DNA from: Bryopsis sp. KO-2023
Taxonomy: Eukaryota > Chlorophyta > Ulvophyceae > Bryopsidales > Bryopsidaceae
Length of the DNA: 64,000 bases
NCBI GenBank assembly: GCA_030272585.1
Contig: BSYQ01000009.1
Location: 1,612,001-1,676,000 of the forward strand
Reading direction: 5' to 3'
Shown: positions 26,066-38,200 of the stretch, in pieces
Layout: each line of letters opens with the position of its first letter
How positions within the stretch are numbered: position 1 is the stretch's first letter
The notes under the pieces: model-generated
Seen by the model: only the letters and a program-made list of their open reading frames with translations
Told to the model about the DNA's origin: nothing
Databases searched by the model: none
Translations under genes and position numbers: made by a program

Positions 26066-26653
26066 CCTGTCCAAGGCAAACCTTCACAATAACCAAACAC
26101 CTGCTTCGCTTCTGTTCACTGCCATCGACACTCCCTCCTTTCGGCGCACCACACCGCCAATTTCAATCGTTTACACTTCGCCAGCCATCCAATTTCCGGC
26201 GGCTTGGGAGGGAGGACGATTAGTATTCTTACCAGGAAACGAAGCCGCCGCCGCCTTCGCCCCGCCGAACACTGTTCCCCACCTCTACCCCCTCCTAGAC
26301 CGCTCAGGGAAAACATTGGCCAATGGGGTGTTCTCCCATCACATCGCTGCCTGCCACACCACCGAGGTGCACTGGCCAGGCACGGTTGGACGTGTATGGG
26401 GTGCGTTTCTGACAGGCGTGGGTTATTAGGCTATTATCCTTGCGTGGATGTATGCACGCTTTCTCAGAGTGCAGTTGCACAGTCTTTACAAACATACAAT
26501 CCCGACAGAAAGCTGAACTAAAACTGACCGATGACACTGCTAGGTGGGAGCTCCCAACCTACCCCAGATAAAAGACCCCTAAAAACCTTCCCATGCGAAC
26601 CACTGAACCCCACAAAAAAAAACCGACCACCACGGATAATGGACGAAAACAGG
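26066..26653. other. Intergenic between secreted-protein gene and ABC permease gene
   Basis: This is the 3' flank of the permease gene and the 5' flank of the secreted-protein gene, both minus strand. ORFs on the plus strand (up to 139 codons at 26010-26429) overlap the first exon of the latter antisense and show no family features. Confidence 0.5.
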
Positions 26654-28956
26654 CTATTTGCCGCCTCCATCCGGTACTATAACCACGTCCGATTTCACAC
26701 CATGTCCATCCCCATCGTGCTCTCTGAAAAACTGCCCTGTTCCGTTGGAAAACACGTCGTCGCTCCCAATGTCGCTGCCGACTGGCCCGAGACCTTCATC
26801 GCCTAACTCTTCCATATCTTCGCCGTTGATGGGGTTGTAAGCCCAGGAGCGACTGGGTGCATCGCTGTACCAGCTCCGACGGATCCCACCACGACCAGCG
26901 ACATACACCCGCTTGCCGAATTGCCGCATACGCTCGATAGCCTTGAAGAAGGAACAAACAAACAAACAAACAGACAAACGTGATTATGCCGCACAGAAAA
27001 CTCATCCAAGGGAAGTTGCAGCCGGGCGTTTTGACAGCTTGTTTCGGACGCTCAGGATCCCAGCAGCCATGATAAGTTGAAAGCAAAAACACAGTTTCCA
27101 TCAGAAGATCATGTACCTTCATGGTCTGGGAAATAGCCCACACTTGTATACCAGCTGGCCTGTTCCTCAGATGCAGCCTGTCACTCCGCAGTCTATGATC
27201 GGCATCCACCGACCAGCAAACAGCCAATAGCACACACACGATGGAGCCCAATGCAGTGGTGGTGCCGATCAGAAACAGAATGGCCATTTGATAATACGAA
27301 GCTTGGACAGGGTCTGCTCCAGCTAGCATCTGACCAGTCATCATCCCTGCAACACCAACACAGATTCGCTCAAGCATGCACACACACACCCCAACCGGCT
27401 TTCCAACCAATTACAATCACCCAAAGCGAACGCATCGACTAGGAGGACTGCTACGGAAATCTGGCAATCCTGAAAGAACGATTGCCTGCCTAAGCTGTGG
27501 TTGGCACATCAAGTTTTCCCAACATGAGGTGTTTGTCCATCCACCCTGACAAAACTCGCCCTGGGTCAGGGGATCATGATTCTTGTTCTTCCAAAAACAC
27601 ACACATCGAATACCATTCAACAAGATAATATACCCATCTATCTGAATGAGTTCGGATCAGAAGCTCTAGTTTTTGCCTACATACCTGGGAGCGAAACAAT
27701 GCCAACCACACTCATTTGGTTGATCATGGGAACAAGCGCCACATGCAAGGAGCGCTGAATAACTCCCTTGGTGGCTTCCAATCGATTCGCCCCCATTGAT
27801 AACAAAACTTCAACCCGCTCTCCCCCTTGAAACACACACACACACACATGCCCGCTCGATTGCTACAATTATCATTTCTATCTTTCACAAAAAGATTCAA
27901 CCTGACCTAGAGCTTTCTTTCACAGCACTGGGTGTTGAAACGGACGTACAGCTGCTGTACGATCCCCTCAGCACCTGTCGAAAGGCAAAATTGACCCAGA
28001 AAAAGCACAACGTATCACACGGATCTATCTATATATATTTCCTACCTGCAGCTAATTCTTCCAGTACGGTGGTCAACCCCAGACTGACCCCTGAGATTGT
28101 GTTTCCAAGCAACATTCCCACCAATGGAATCAGATACTTGGGCTCGAACCATCTGGAACCTTCCCATCGAATCACACAGTATCTAGCAAACACCACCACC
28201 ACGATCGTGGAGCCCCCCACTCCCAGCAATATGTGATAATACATCCCCTGCACCAGAAAGAGACGACCATCCTGCTTCAGCTCGTTTTCTTTCGCTGGGA
28301 GAGCATATTCATGCTGTACGACAGTTAAGGATATATCCACCCTTGAATGGAAATTTCTCTGGATTCGTATGGGAATTGATACAAATATGGCTCACCGAGT
28401 AAGAATAGGAAGGCCGGGACATGACCTCGATAGCAGCAACGAGGATCATTATCACCAGAATAACTGGAACCCAGGAAGGATGCTCAAACGTAGGATTCAA
28501 CACAAGCCCCAACACCGAAAGCTGGACTACACACCTGCCATCCACGAGCCCAACTCAAAAAAAAACAACAAGCTGCCGATTTGAGGTAAGAACCCAATGA
28601 AACATGGGTAAAAAAGCAGTGCAAGGAGGGACAGTATCTCTCATTTTTTCACAGGAAAAAATGCACACACGCACACAGGGAAAACCACATGAATTTCCAA
28701 TAGACAAAAAAAGAAGTCGATGGACACACTGTCTGTTTCTTTTTTTTTGTGTGATATATCGAAATGAATGGTGGGAATACCTGAGGGCAGCGGTGATTAA
28801 TTTCCGGTTTAGGCCCAGGGAAAGGTAGATGGATAAGACTCCATTCAACGAAAACAGCGCAGCAGCCAGCGTTAAATCTGGGACGATTTCAAGCTTATAT
28901 TCCTCTGCCGGACACCCTTTGGTGAGACAGTCCTCGGGGCATGTCGACACCTCCAT
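26654..28956 (-). CDS. ABC transporter permease, FetB/STAR2/ALS3 family (UPF0014)
   Basis: Six exons read leftward: 28956-28781, 28534-28396, 28313-28046, 27825-27685, 27346-27144, 26941-26654; 1,215 nt, 404 residues, all phases consistent. Family hallmarks visible in order: RCVVQLSVLGLVL near the first helices, FEPKYLIPLVGMLLGNTISG, GERVEVLLSMGANRLEA, and PGMMTGQMLAGADPVQASYY. These match the FetB/ALS3 membrane subunit, which in plants (STAR2/ALS3) works with an ATPase subunit in aluminium tolerance and in E. coli FetAB exports iron. The protein is longer than the usual ~270 residues because of a Cys-containing N-terminal segment before the first helix and a ~95-residue hydrophilic acidic tail. 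Its stop lies downstream of the ATPase gene on the same strand, 251 bp away. Confidence 0.88.
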
Positions 28957-29207
28957 CTGCTCAACACACAGGATTCGATCCAGAAATTCAACATGAGTTC
29001 ATTCCAAAAAGAAAAAAATGCCCGTGGTAAATTCTAGGCAGGGAAACGGCCTGTCCATCAGGTGCGATTCTCCCAATTCACTACAAAAATATCATCTTCA
29101 ACGGGTTTCCAGTTTTCAAACATTATTTTGATCAAACCGAATCGGTCACGGCTCCCGAATTCGTACCGTCTTTTTCTTTCTTTCTTTTTTCCGCTATGAT
29201 CCCTCTG

Positions 29208-31016
29208 TTATTGTTTCAACGCGAGTATCTGGTCGCTCCTTCCTGGAGCGTTTGCCAGGGCTCTCGACCTAGGGGTCCCAACTGAAAGGCCCTCGCCGTC
29301 AAGATCCAACAAAGTGGCTTCCACTGTGGACAGCGTTCCGAAAGGAAGCTCCAGAATCCTGCCCCCAACTCGCTTGGGCTGATCTGGGTCGTGGGTGACC
29401 CAAATTACTGCGGAATCGCAATCCCTCACTACACCTTCCACCCTGACAAAAAACAACAGCAACGAGAAACCCCCATACAGAATTTCACCTTCTTGTTCCC
29501 GCTAGGAAAAACAAAATATGTTGAAAAAGATACCCTCCATTTCAACCTTAATTTTTATTTATTTATTTATTTTATTTATTTTTGGGGGGCATCTGAATAT
29601 TTTTCAAGGAAATACATGGATGCCAAGCATTTCCTTTTTTGTTTTTTGCTTTTTTTTTCGGCGAAGGTTCAAATCCTATCGGAAACGATCTCTCCCTTGC
29701 AACTTGGCTGGTTTCTGGATGGAGCAGGTAGAATGAACAGCGGATGGTTAAATAGAGATGAAAAACACTCCACAGATGTAGCGCTGTACCTGCTCCTAGA
29801 TTCCTCGTCGCACTGATTAGTTGGTTCGTCCAGTAACAGCACTGCTGGCTTCAATGCTATGGCTATTGCCAGAGATACCCTTTGCAATTGACCACCCTTT
29901 TTCACACACAGAAAAGAAATGTTCAAGCTCCAGCACCATCCAATTGTCTGATGATGGGTGCATGATTTCCACATAAGTGTGCGAATTTGTGCAAAGATTT
30001 GTTCGAAAGATCCTAAGTTTTGAGTTTTAAGTTTCAAGTCGTAAGTTTTGCTTTGCTCCATTCTTGTCACATTTTTTTTTTGGGGGGGGGGAGGTTACGT
30101 TTCGTATAAATTTTCAAAACGAAAATTTTCAAAAATGCTTACTGAAAGCTCAGCCCAAGGCTGATTCAAAACCACTTGCTCCAATCCCAGTTGAAAAACT
30201 AGCGCTGGTAAATCTCCTCGAGGGCGACCCTTTTGAGAAGCAAATTTCTGTGCGCTGAAATAGAGCTCTGCTGGCGTCCCTTTCAAATTCACTCTTGATT
30301 GCCCGACGTATGTGATCGATGCCCTCCAGTTTGGCAAACCGATTTCTTGAGGCGTTTCCCCGTTAAATAACAAACTGCCCCCCTACAGAAATTCAAAGGG
30401 AAGTGCCCATGTCACTACTCAATTGCATAGCAGCTGAGCTATGTCAGACATTTTCAATATTCGAATGTATGTTTTGGTTGGAGAAAGGAATGAGGAAACA
30501 ACCAAAACCAATTTCGAGCATCGATTTGTTTGAGGAATTCACTGCAGGGGAAAAAGACATGGACCCCCTATTTTGACCCTGAATTCTGGCATCGATTTTG
30601 ATCGTATCCATGCAATGCATCCTAACATTATGAATGGAGCATGTGGGCAACTTGGAAGCGCATTCATCCTCATTTTTGTGTTTGTTTGTTTTTTTCTGGA
30701 GGATTGCTTGCGACAACGAGGGTCCGACCGCTGGACTGGAGAAATCGACATAAAAAGATACCTTTCCCGCGAAAGGCGAAGTACTTTTCCTCTTCCGTTG
30801 AGTATAAACGCAAAAAAAAAACACCTGGAGGCAGCGTTTTATCACCTGAACGGGATCTAAACAAGCTATAGCCCGCAGCAACAACGTCTTCCCGACACCG
30901 CTGGGACCTCTAACGAACAGGACCTCGCCCCTGCGCAGGTCGAAACTTATGTCTGCCAATATCACTCTTCCACCAACAACGCGCCGCAACCCACGGGCCT
31001 CCAAGAGCACGTCCAT
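29208..31016 (-). CDS. ABC transporter ATP-binding subunit, FetA/STAR1 type
   Basis: Four exons read leftward: 31016-30846, 30382-30143, 29896-29790, 29442-29208; 753 nt, 250 residues, phases consistent. Walker A is GPSGVGKT. The signature LSGGQLQR is split exactly between exons 2 and 3. Walker B is AVLLLDEP, and the switch histidine is in WVTHDPDQ. Length and sequence fit FetA/STAR1 single-domain ATPases that pair with the FetB/STAR2 permease, encoded immediately downstream. The start ATG at 31016 gives a family-typical length. An in-frame open stretch continues upstream to an acceptor-like site near 31110, so a 5' exon adding an N-terminal (perhaps targeting) segment is possible. Confidence 0.88.
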
Positions 31017-31151
31017 CAACAGATACTCGACCCAACGCAAATCAAGCTGCTTGTGTTGGTTGTGGGACAGATCGATGTGATCTTTGATGCTGATGGAGGA
31101 ACGGTGTCTAAAAATATTTATTGGTGGGGGGGTTGGGGGGCGGCCTGACGA

Positions 31152-31550
31152 TTAACTCTGACATGCGCTACTCCCAAGTATTGGGCAAGGACCAGGAAAC
31201 CTTGGACGAATCTCCAATGCGACAGCGACCCCCCAACCCAATTTTGGCAGTGCTTCATTGTTTGGAGTGGAGGAAATGGAGCTCACAGCACCTCTGCCAA
31301 ACTTCAGTGGATTTTCTGGTGCCCAAAAAATCTTGTCCCCAAAGATTTCGACTGGCGGATCGATGGGATTGTAAAAAATCATGCATTCCATGGGGATGCA
31401 TGGGGATTCATTGCACCACCCTCTGGCCTGTTTTAAGGCAGCTTCAATTGGTGCTATGATTGACGATACTTTGTATATACTTTGTATATTACAGAACGGG
31501 TTTGGTCCACACGCTGGAACTTCCACCACTGCATCCCAGCATGCGAACAT
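31152..31550 (-). CDS. Unresolved coding-like exon upstream of the ABC ATPase gene
   Basis: An open minus-strand frame with protein-like composition (for example IDPPVEIFGDKIFWAPENP, ending PGPCPILG) lies just upstream of the ABC ATPase exon. Its available donors are in phase 1, whereas the in-frame acceptor before the ATPase needs phase 2, so I could not join them. It may be a separate small gene, an exon of the ATPase gene with a frame error between, or chance. Confidence 0.3.
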   Translation of the reverse strand: MFACWDAVVEVPACGPNPFCNIQSIYKVSSIIAPIEAALKQARGWCNESPCIPMECMIFYNPIDPPVEIFGDKIFWAPENPLKFGRGAVSSISSTPNNEALPKLGWGVAVALEIRPRFPGPCPILGSSACQS

Positions 31551-32161
31551 CCAAATCAAGCAGTCACCCTTTCAGTAAAATCCCAACCACCTCCGCTCAA
31601 ACTAAATTCTCTCATACAACTTCTTTGTTTAAACTAAAGCAGCCCCATCAAGGAGCCTCACACTCAACACACTCACAAAAAAAAATAAAAGCCAGACAAT
31701 CGCATATGCATGATAGCTACAGCATATAAAAACATGCCATTAGAATTCTCTCATTCTTACTTTTCCGAACAGTTTTGTTTGTTTTTACGTATTCCCCCGA
31801 CACACTCTCCCTCCTCTTTTTGACAATACCACTCACCTCCCCCTCACTCTTTTGCTTATCAATATTACTCACTCCCCTCCACCTCGCTAATTCACTCACT
31901 CACTCTCACTCTTCTTTTCCTTTCAATATTACATTCATGTGTAGATATGCTTAAAAATGTGTTTCCAAAAAAAAAAAAACAATCAAATCAATGAATCTTT
32001 CAGGGTGAAAGGGTGAATAAAACTTTTTTTGCATAGAAATCACCACCCAATAAATCACTTCTTCACTTTTTTGTATCACATTTTTTCCCAATCTTCTTCT
32101 TTGGACATTTTTAACCCCCCCACCCTCCCTTTTTTGGTTATCTTCCCTTTCATGCCTAAAT
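31551..32161. other. Intergenic, low-complexity
   Basis: CACTCACT/CTCTT-rich and A/T-homopolymer sequence with no supported ORF. It is the 3' flank of the PPIP5K gene. Confidence 0.5.
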
Positions 32162-35100
32162 TCAGCACCGACGCCCGGTAGATCCAGAACGGTTAGGTAC
32201 TGCATTGTTACCCATCCACCCGAACGCTTGGGTATTTTTCCGGGGGGCTGCATAGTTCGACAGCATGTCTTCCAGTCTGACTAGCGTGACTCCAGCTCCC
32301 TCCTGAAGTGCAGTCCTGTTTGCCACTGGGAGCATGTGATCTCGCCTCCTGGGGGTGACCTGCAATGGGTTGTAGCCTGCCCCAGGACTGAACGAAATCT
32401 CCACCCTGAATCGACTTGGATCATCCACAGGCACCTGAACAAAAAGAAGCAAGCGGGAAAGAAACAAATAAATTGAGCAGCTTATCAAAGCGAAAAGAAA
32501 CAGGTGCGTCGCTCGCCAAAAAAAAAAGGAATCGATTCAATAACCAAGTTGTTAAGAAAAGTACCACTTTAGCCCAAGAGGATCGCTCACCTGGGTGTTT
32601 TCAAACATTCTGAAGACAATGTGAGTGAGGTAGTCAAACTCGGGGGTCTCAAAAAGCAGCTTTTGCTGTTCGGCGGAAACCAGGGGTGCGTGGGGCGTCC
32701 CATCCGGATTCAAATGGCCGTAACGCAGGATGTTCATCAACCCGTGGATGTGGCTTTCTGAAGTGAAGTAGATCCGGGTGCGGACATGCCTCAACGGAGA
32801 GTTTATGTCGAGTGCATAGGATGGGCAGAGTCGGTGAAACGTTTCAGGCTCCCGCTCATCCTCACCTGAAAAAGGAAACCAAAATCACAACAGGAGGGGT
32901 CATTTTTCCAAAAAAAAGGAAATGTTTCAATGGAGCGATGGCATGCCTGCAGTATAAATTATTTACGTATTCATCGTGAAAACCTCATTTTCCACCCTCA
33001 AGAAAAGTTGATTTAGACAGTGGGGAGTTTACTTCGCATGGAACTTTCGCGCACCCACCCTCAGAGTTCGGCTCCCCCGTCATTCCTTTGCTTCCGATGT
33101 TCGGAGCGTAGAAATTGTCTTCGGGGTCGAAGAAATCCATTTCGTGTTGCTCATGCATGGCCATTTGGTCGTCAGAATGCAGATTGGCAGTCACTCGGCT
33201 TTCTTCCCGAGTGTTCCCCAGATCGGCAATCAATTTGCCCACCAATTGCGAGCAAATCCTGGATCCGATACGAACCTTGTCATGTGGGGTGATCCCGTAT
33301 TCGTTCGGCACCACCGCGTTCGCCAGAATTCTCGCAGTGTTGTAAAGCTCCTTGAGAAAAAAAAAAAAATGTGGAAAAAAGCTCAAAAAAAATTCATGAA
33401 AAGCACTATGGCACCACGAATTAGCTGAAGTGATATCGCCAATACATTGTCTTTTAATGATTTTATTTTGGCTCACCTCGATCTGGATCTTCAAGTGTAT
33501 GTTGTGGATGGCGTCGTATTTCACGGAGTCGTAAATGTCAGGCACTTTGCTGATGTCGAATTGGTCCTTTTTCTTGTTGTAAAACGACTTGTGCAATTTC
33601 CTCCAGCGATCATACATCAACAGGAGCCTTTCGCCGGTGCAAGGCTTGCTCTCTTCTTCCTCCCATTCACTCGGATCCTGCCCCCCCCCCAAAAAAAAAA
33701 TAATAAATAAAAAAAATTAGTGAATAAATATGCTTTAAATTCTATCGTGCATTAAATAGAGAGACTATGGGAAGTCATTCGCTTTTATTATTTTTCCAAA
33801 CAGGCTTTTTAGGGGGTTAAAAAAATTTCAATTTATATAAAGATTATGAGGGGTAGGAGCAGCCATTCTCGAAATAGATACTAAAAGTGTTGAAAGAGCC
33901 CGTTTTAACAACCTGGGAAAGGCTGCTGTATGCTTTTGACGACAGGTCCAGCTGTCCTTCTGCCATACACATCTCCAGCAACTCATCGACAAGAACCTGG
34001 CCCCAAAAAACACAGATGCAAAATTGTCAGACCAACAATAATATTATTAAAACAACTCCCAATCGATCAAAGCAATTATGAAAAAATTTGCCATTCAATT
34101 GTTAACAACAATCTTTTATGATTAGTCAATACCATTTAAAGTATTTTTTGCTGACAGACACCAGCACCAGTTTGCTTAAAAGCGAATCCCGAGAAAACCG
34201 CCACCGAACAACAGGGAAGGCGATTCAAAACATCCGCATGAAAACCAAAAACCAAAATTTCTAACAATTTCTATAAAATCAAAGGTTTAACTTGGTCGGG
34301 CACCTGCATAAGCTCCACCATTCGATACAACAATGGAAGGGGGTCTTCTGGCATCCCTTGAATGGTGACCCTTTCCGGTGCGGCAGCTTCGCTTTCGGAA
34401 GACTCCGAACTCATCAAATCGAGACTCTTTGCCAATGCTTGGACGACTTGATTGGCGGGCAAGCTGGTACTCAATTGCACAGAGCTGTGCGATGCCGTTC
34501 GGCTTGGCGATGGACTATCTCCATTGGCATCTGAAAAGAAAGCAGCAAAAATAACCCACCCCAATCAGGACAAAAAAAGTTTCAGCCAACACTCAGGTGG
34601 CATGCACACTTTTTGCTGAGGTCCGCCCAACACTGAAGATTTCTTACAGAAGATTTTGGCTTGATTGTGAGGCTCTAATGCATTAGTTCCAGAAAAAAGA
34701 GTGAGTAGTCACTTTTCCAGACGGGGAGGGGGGGGGGGGGAATTACCTTGGCAAATGGATGGCATCGGAGAGACTGGTGGCGATGGCAAGGGGGTTCCGG
34801 TCAAAGGTGTGTAAGCAGCAGAGTGCTTGTCTTTGTTCCATGTTATATGCTCATACAGAACCACCTTCGATTTTTGAATGTCCTCCGAAGCCCCCTTGTC
34901 GAAAGCATCCAGCATGGGGGTGTCTTTTTTGACTAAACTGGCCAAGATGGGGGTCAACGAGTTCCCCTCCAGAGCCAGCAAGCCTTTGGTGAATGCTGCC
35001 GCTGAGGTTTGAACCCGGCCCTCGTCCGACGAGTAAATTTTCAAATCGTGGCGATAGGTGCTGTGAAGCCTGAGAAGCCCGCCTCCACCTGCTGTCCCTG

Positions 35101-35242
35101 ATCCAGCCGTGCTTTTCGAGAGAAATTTAAACCAAGCGAAACGATGTCAGACGCAGATTCACAGATGCCAAATTCTGAAAGAGAAAAAAAAGGAATGCAA
35201 GAAGAAAAAATCTACACTTGGATCTTTTCGTCTCTTTTCTCG

Positions 35243-35277
<35 letters not shown>

Positions 35278-38200
35278 GGATTAAAGCTGGACATCCCCAC
35301 CTCCATGCCGGCTTCCCTTCAAGATTTTTCACAAAAACAGGAGTTGCGAGGGGAAAGAAACTGGAGTGGGGGGTTGGAAGGGGGGGGGAAGGCTGTTTTG
35401 TTTTTTCTAACATTGGCATTGAGTGAGCTCCTGTTCCATGTCTAGGCTGTGGGGGTGCAAACTTTAAAAACAGATATGTCACAGCAGCAAGCCACTGGGT
35501 TGAAAATCCACGGAGGACTTGTCTACCTCAGCATGGTGTCGGCTCTCGCCCGCCTATCAAAGAAAGAAAAAAAAGTAGGAAAGAAAAAAAAAATAGAAAA
35601 AAAAATAGGGTTGCAAGGGGAAGGGGGGAGGGGAGAGCTTATGTTTACACAGCTACGTAATGGTTACGTACTAATCGGTTAATTTGCCGATTGTGAATGT
35701 GAGTTCATACAAGAGGGATCCGTATATTACTTAAACCCAACCCTTCCAATTACATGCGTCCCCCCCCAATAAAAAAAAAAAAAGATATATATATATTATA
35801 TTATGAAGTTTTGTACCTGGGATACATGACTTGTCGAAAATGACTGCCCAAGGTTTCGGCTTGAGCTCGACCCGCATGAGTCAACACCCCCCCGTGTTTG
35901 AGAATCAGCAGGGCCTCTTCGACTCGGGGAGGGTTGCTGTCTTTCGACCATCTCAGAGGTTTTAGCTGCACTTTTCTGTTGATCCCCGAGAAATGACCCC
36001 CCGCTTCCAGCACCCCCACGATGAGTCTGAGCTTTTCCCGAAGCTCTGTATTCTGGGCACATCCAAGCAATAAAACCATAAAGTTCATGCAGACAATTGG
36101 ATGATTATGTCATGAAGAAATATGGGTAGAGAAATCAAACTTGTAAGGAGGAAACTGAGGGAAGCTTTTGACTGCTGCATTTTTTTCAAAGAGAGTCACA
36201 TGAATGCTGGTTCCAAGGGAAAGCAGCGTTCGAAGCTTGAGAAACATTGCATGTCTGCAGAGTGGATCGATGAAACCCCCACTCACGTCCGAAGGTTGCG
36301 TTTTTTTCCCGGCAGGGTTTCCCTGCACAGCATCATTGTCATCGGAATCACTGGACACTTGTAAGTCTTGCAGCAGCCCTCGCGTGACATCCAGCAGATC
36401 TTGCAACTGTTCCGGGGTTTTCAGCTTCGCTTGCTTCCCTTTCGCGTCTTTGTGTCGTTCGAACAATCCCAGCAGTGCAGGCTGGGAAAAAAAATAATAA
36501 AATAATAAATAATAAAAAAAACAGTCCTTTTTTTCAGCACATGCAGACATGCTGAAAGATTTTAACACAAAAAAGTTTTACCTGGTGAATATTTACCACC
36601 AATAACTATGTACGTTTTCTTACATTTATATTTATTTGGTGTTATTCAGGTGACACAAAGAGGATTCGCTCAAGAAAAGGGAATAATAACAATAATCGAA
36701 TTTAAGAAATATTGAACGTATATGAGAACGTAATTAAAAAAGCAATTGTGAAGTTGCTTTTAGTTTGTGACTTCAGCAATTTTTTTCTAGCCCCCCCCCC
36801 CAAAAAAAAAACAAAGAACAAAGCATAAGATGGAAAGACTCTAGTGTCGTACCGGTGTCCATACAGAAAAACCCTCGATCGATCAATTTCCCTCCAATTT
36901 CCCCCCAAAAAAGAAAAAAAACATCAAAAAAATAATTAAGAATTTCCTATGTCCAGTTTTCTTACATCTTACCTGCGTCACTTTCATTTTCATTTTTTGC
37001 TTCGGGGTCCTGTCCCCATGTCGAATTACAACCAAAACGCATCTGAGCTCTTCCCAATGGGGGGTGTCCCCTGCGGCCTTGTTTCTGCCGGCACGATCTT
37101 CCAAAGGCACCAGATCGTCAAAGGAGAGAGTCTCGCTCAAATGGCCAATGGGATGCTTTGGAGTTTGATCAGCTTCTTTCGGAACGCATGTCGGATACAC
37201 CCTCAGCCGCCGGGGTGCCAAAGCGGCAAGGATCATTCTAGAAGCCACAACACCACCACCGGAAAAAAAAAACTTAACATTATCGACCTTGAAATTCTTT
37301 TCTGGTTTTTAGAAAAATGTTTACACCGAGACTGGAAAAAAAAATCTCCCATGGAGGCCGTCCAATATGCAACCGAGTGATATGGGTCCTTATCGTCATT
37401 TCAGATATTTTCAAGCACTTGGTAAAGTGACCACAGCTTTCCGAAAGGATAGATTGCGTTTTGTGTTCTTTTTTTCTATCCAGAACCCTTCCAGGAAACC
37501 CGCTGTGTTGTTGTGGTGCTCAAATTCAAAAAGCAATGCCATCGACATTTTATCAAGTCAATAATTGTGACACGATTTAATTACATATATATACACATAA
37601 TGCACACAAGCTTTCATTGGGTGTGTCGATGTTTTTCAGAAACGCACGTTCGAAGGATCCCGGCAGCATCGTCGTAATACTTGTAAGAGCTTTTCACGAA
37701 GCTCCATCCGTTCACATCGCACACAACAGAGCCTTTGTCAGACCTAAGCAGGTCAAACCCACAAACCTGTTTCCCGAAAAACAAAAAATGGGGGTTGAAG
37801 CCAAAAAAAAAGAGATATTGACAAAACAGGTGAACAGGTGAGCTTTTACTGGGACCATCTTCCAAAGCTTGTGCATTGACTCACTTTTATTATTTTATTT
37901 TATTTTGCGGGGGGAGGAGGGTGAAATATTACACTTTTTCACTCTTTTCACTTTTTTGACCTTATGTAACAATGAGCAAACCCACACAACGAAAGAAAAA
38001 AAATTCCATCACAAAGATGAGCTTCAGGACAGACGCAAGAAAAATAGCAATATGATTTTCGATTCTATAGATTTTAATATATATAAATGTAATGCTAAAG
38101 TAAGGCTATCACGAAAAAGAAAAAGAACAAACAATACTATATCATTTTCCTCCCACCTTTTGGCCGAATGCGAATGTTACGAGTCTTGCAATTTCTTTTT

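Noticed and set aside
26010-26429. 139-codon plus-strand ORF
   Set aside because: It is antisense to the first exon of the secreted-protein gene and shows no domain or codon signal.
29664-29690. A fourth tRNA-like T-loop (GGTTCAAATCC)
   Set aside because: The T-stem has an A-A mismatch, no matching acceptor halves flank it, and no A-rich tract precedes it; it lies in an intron of the ABC ATPase gene.
35449-35560. Extra PPIP5K exon
   Set aside because: A candidate exists here, but the conserved phosphatase-domain sequence runs directly from the exon ending 35817 to the one starting 35111 in phase.
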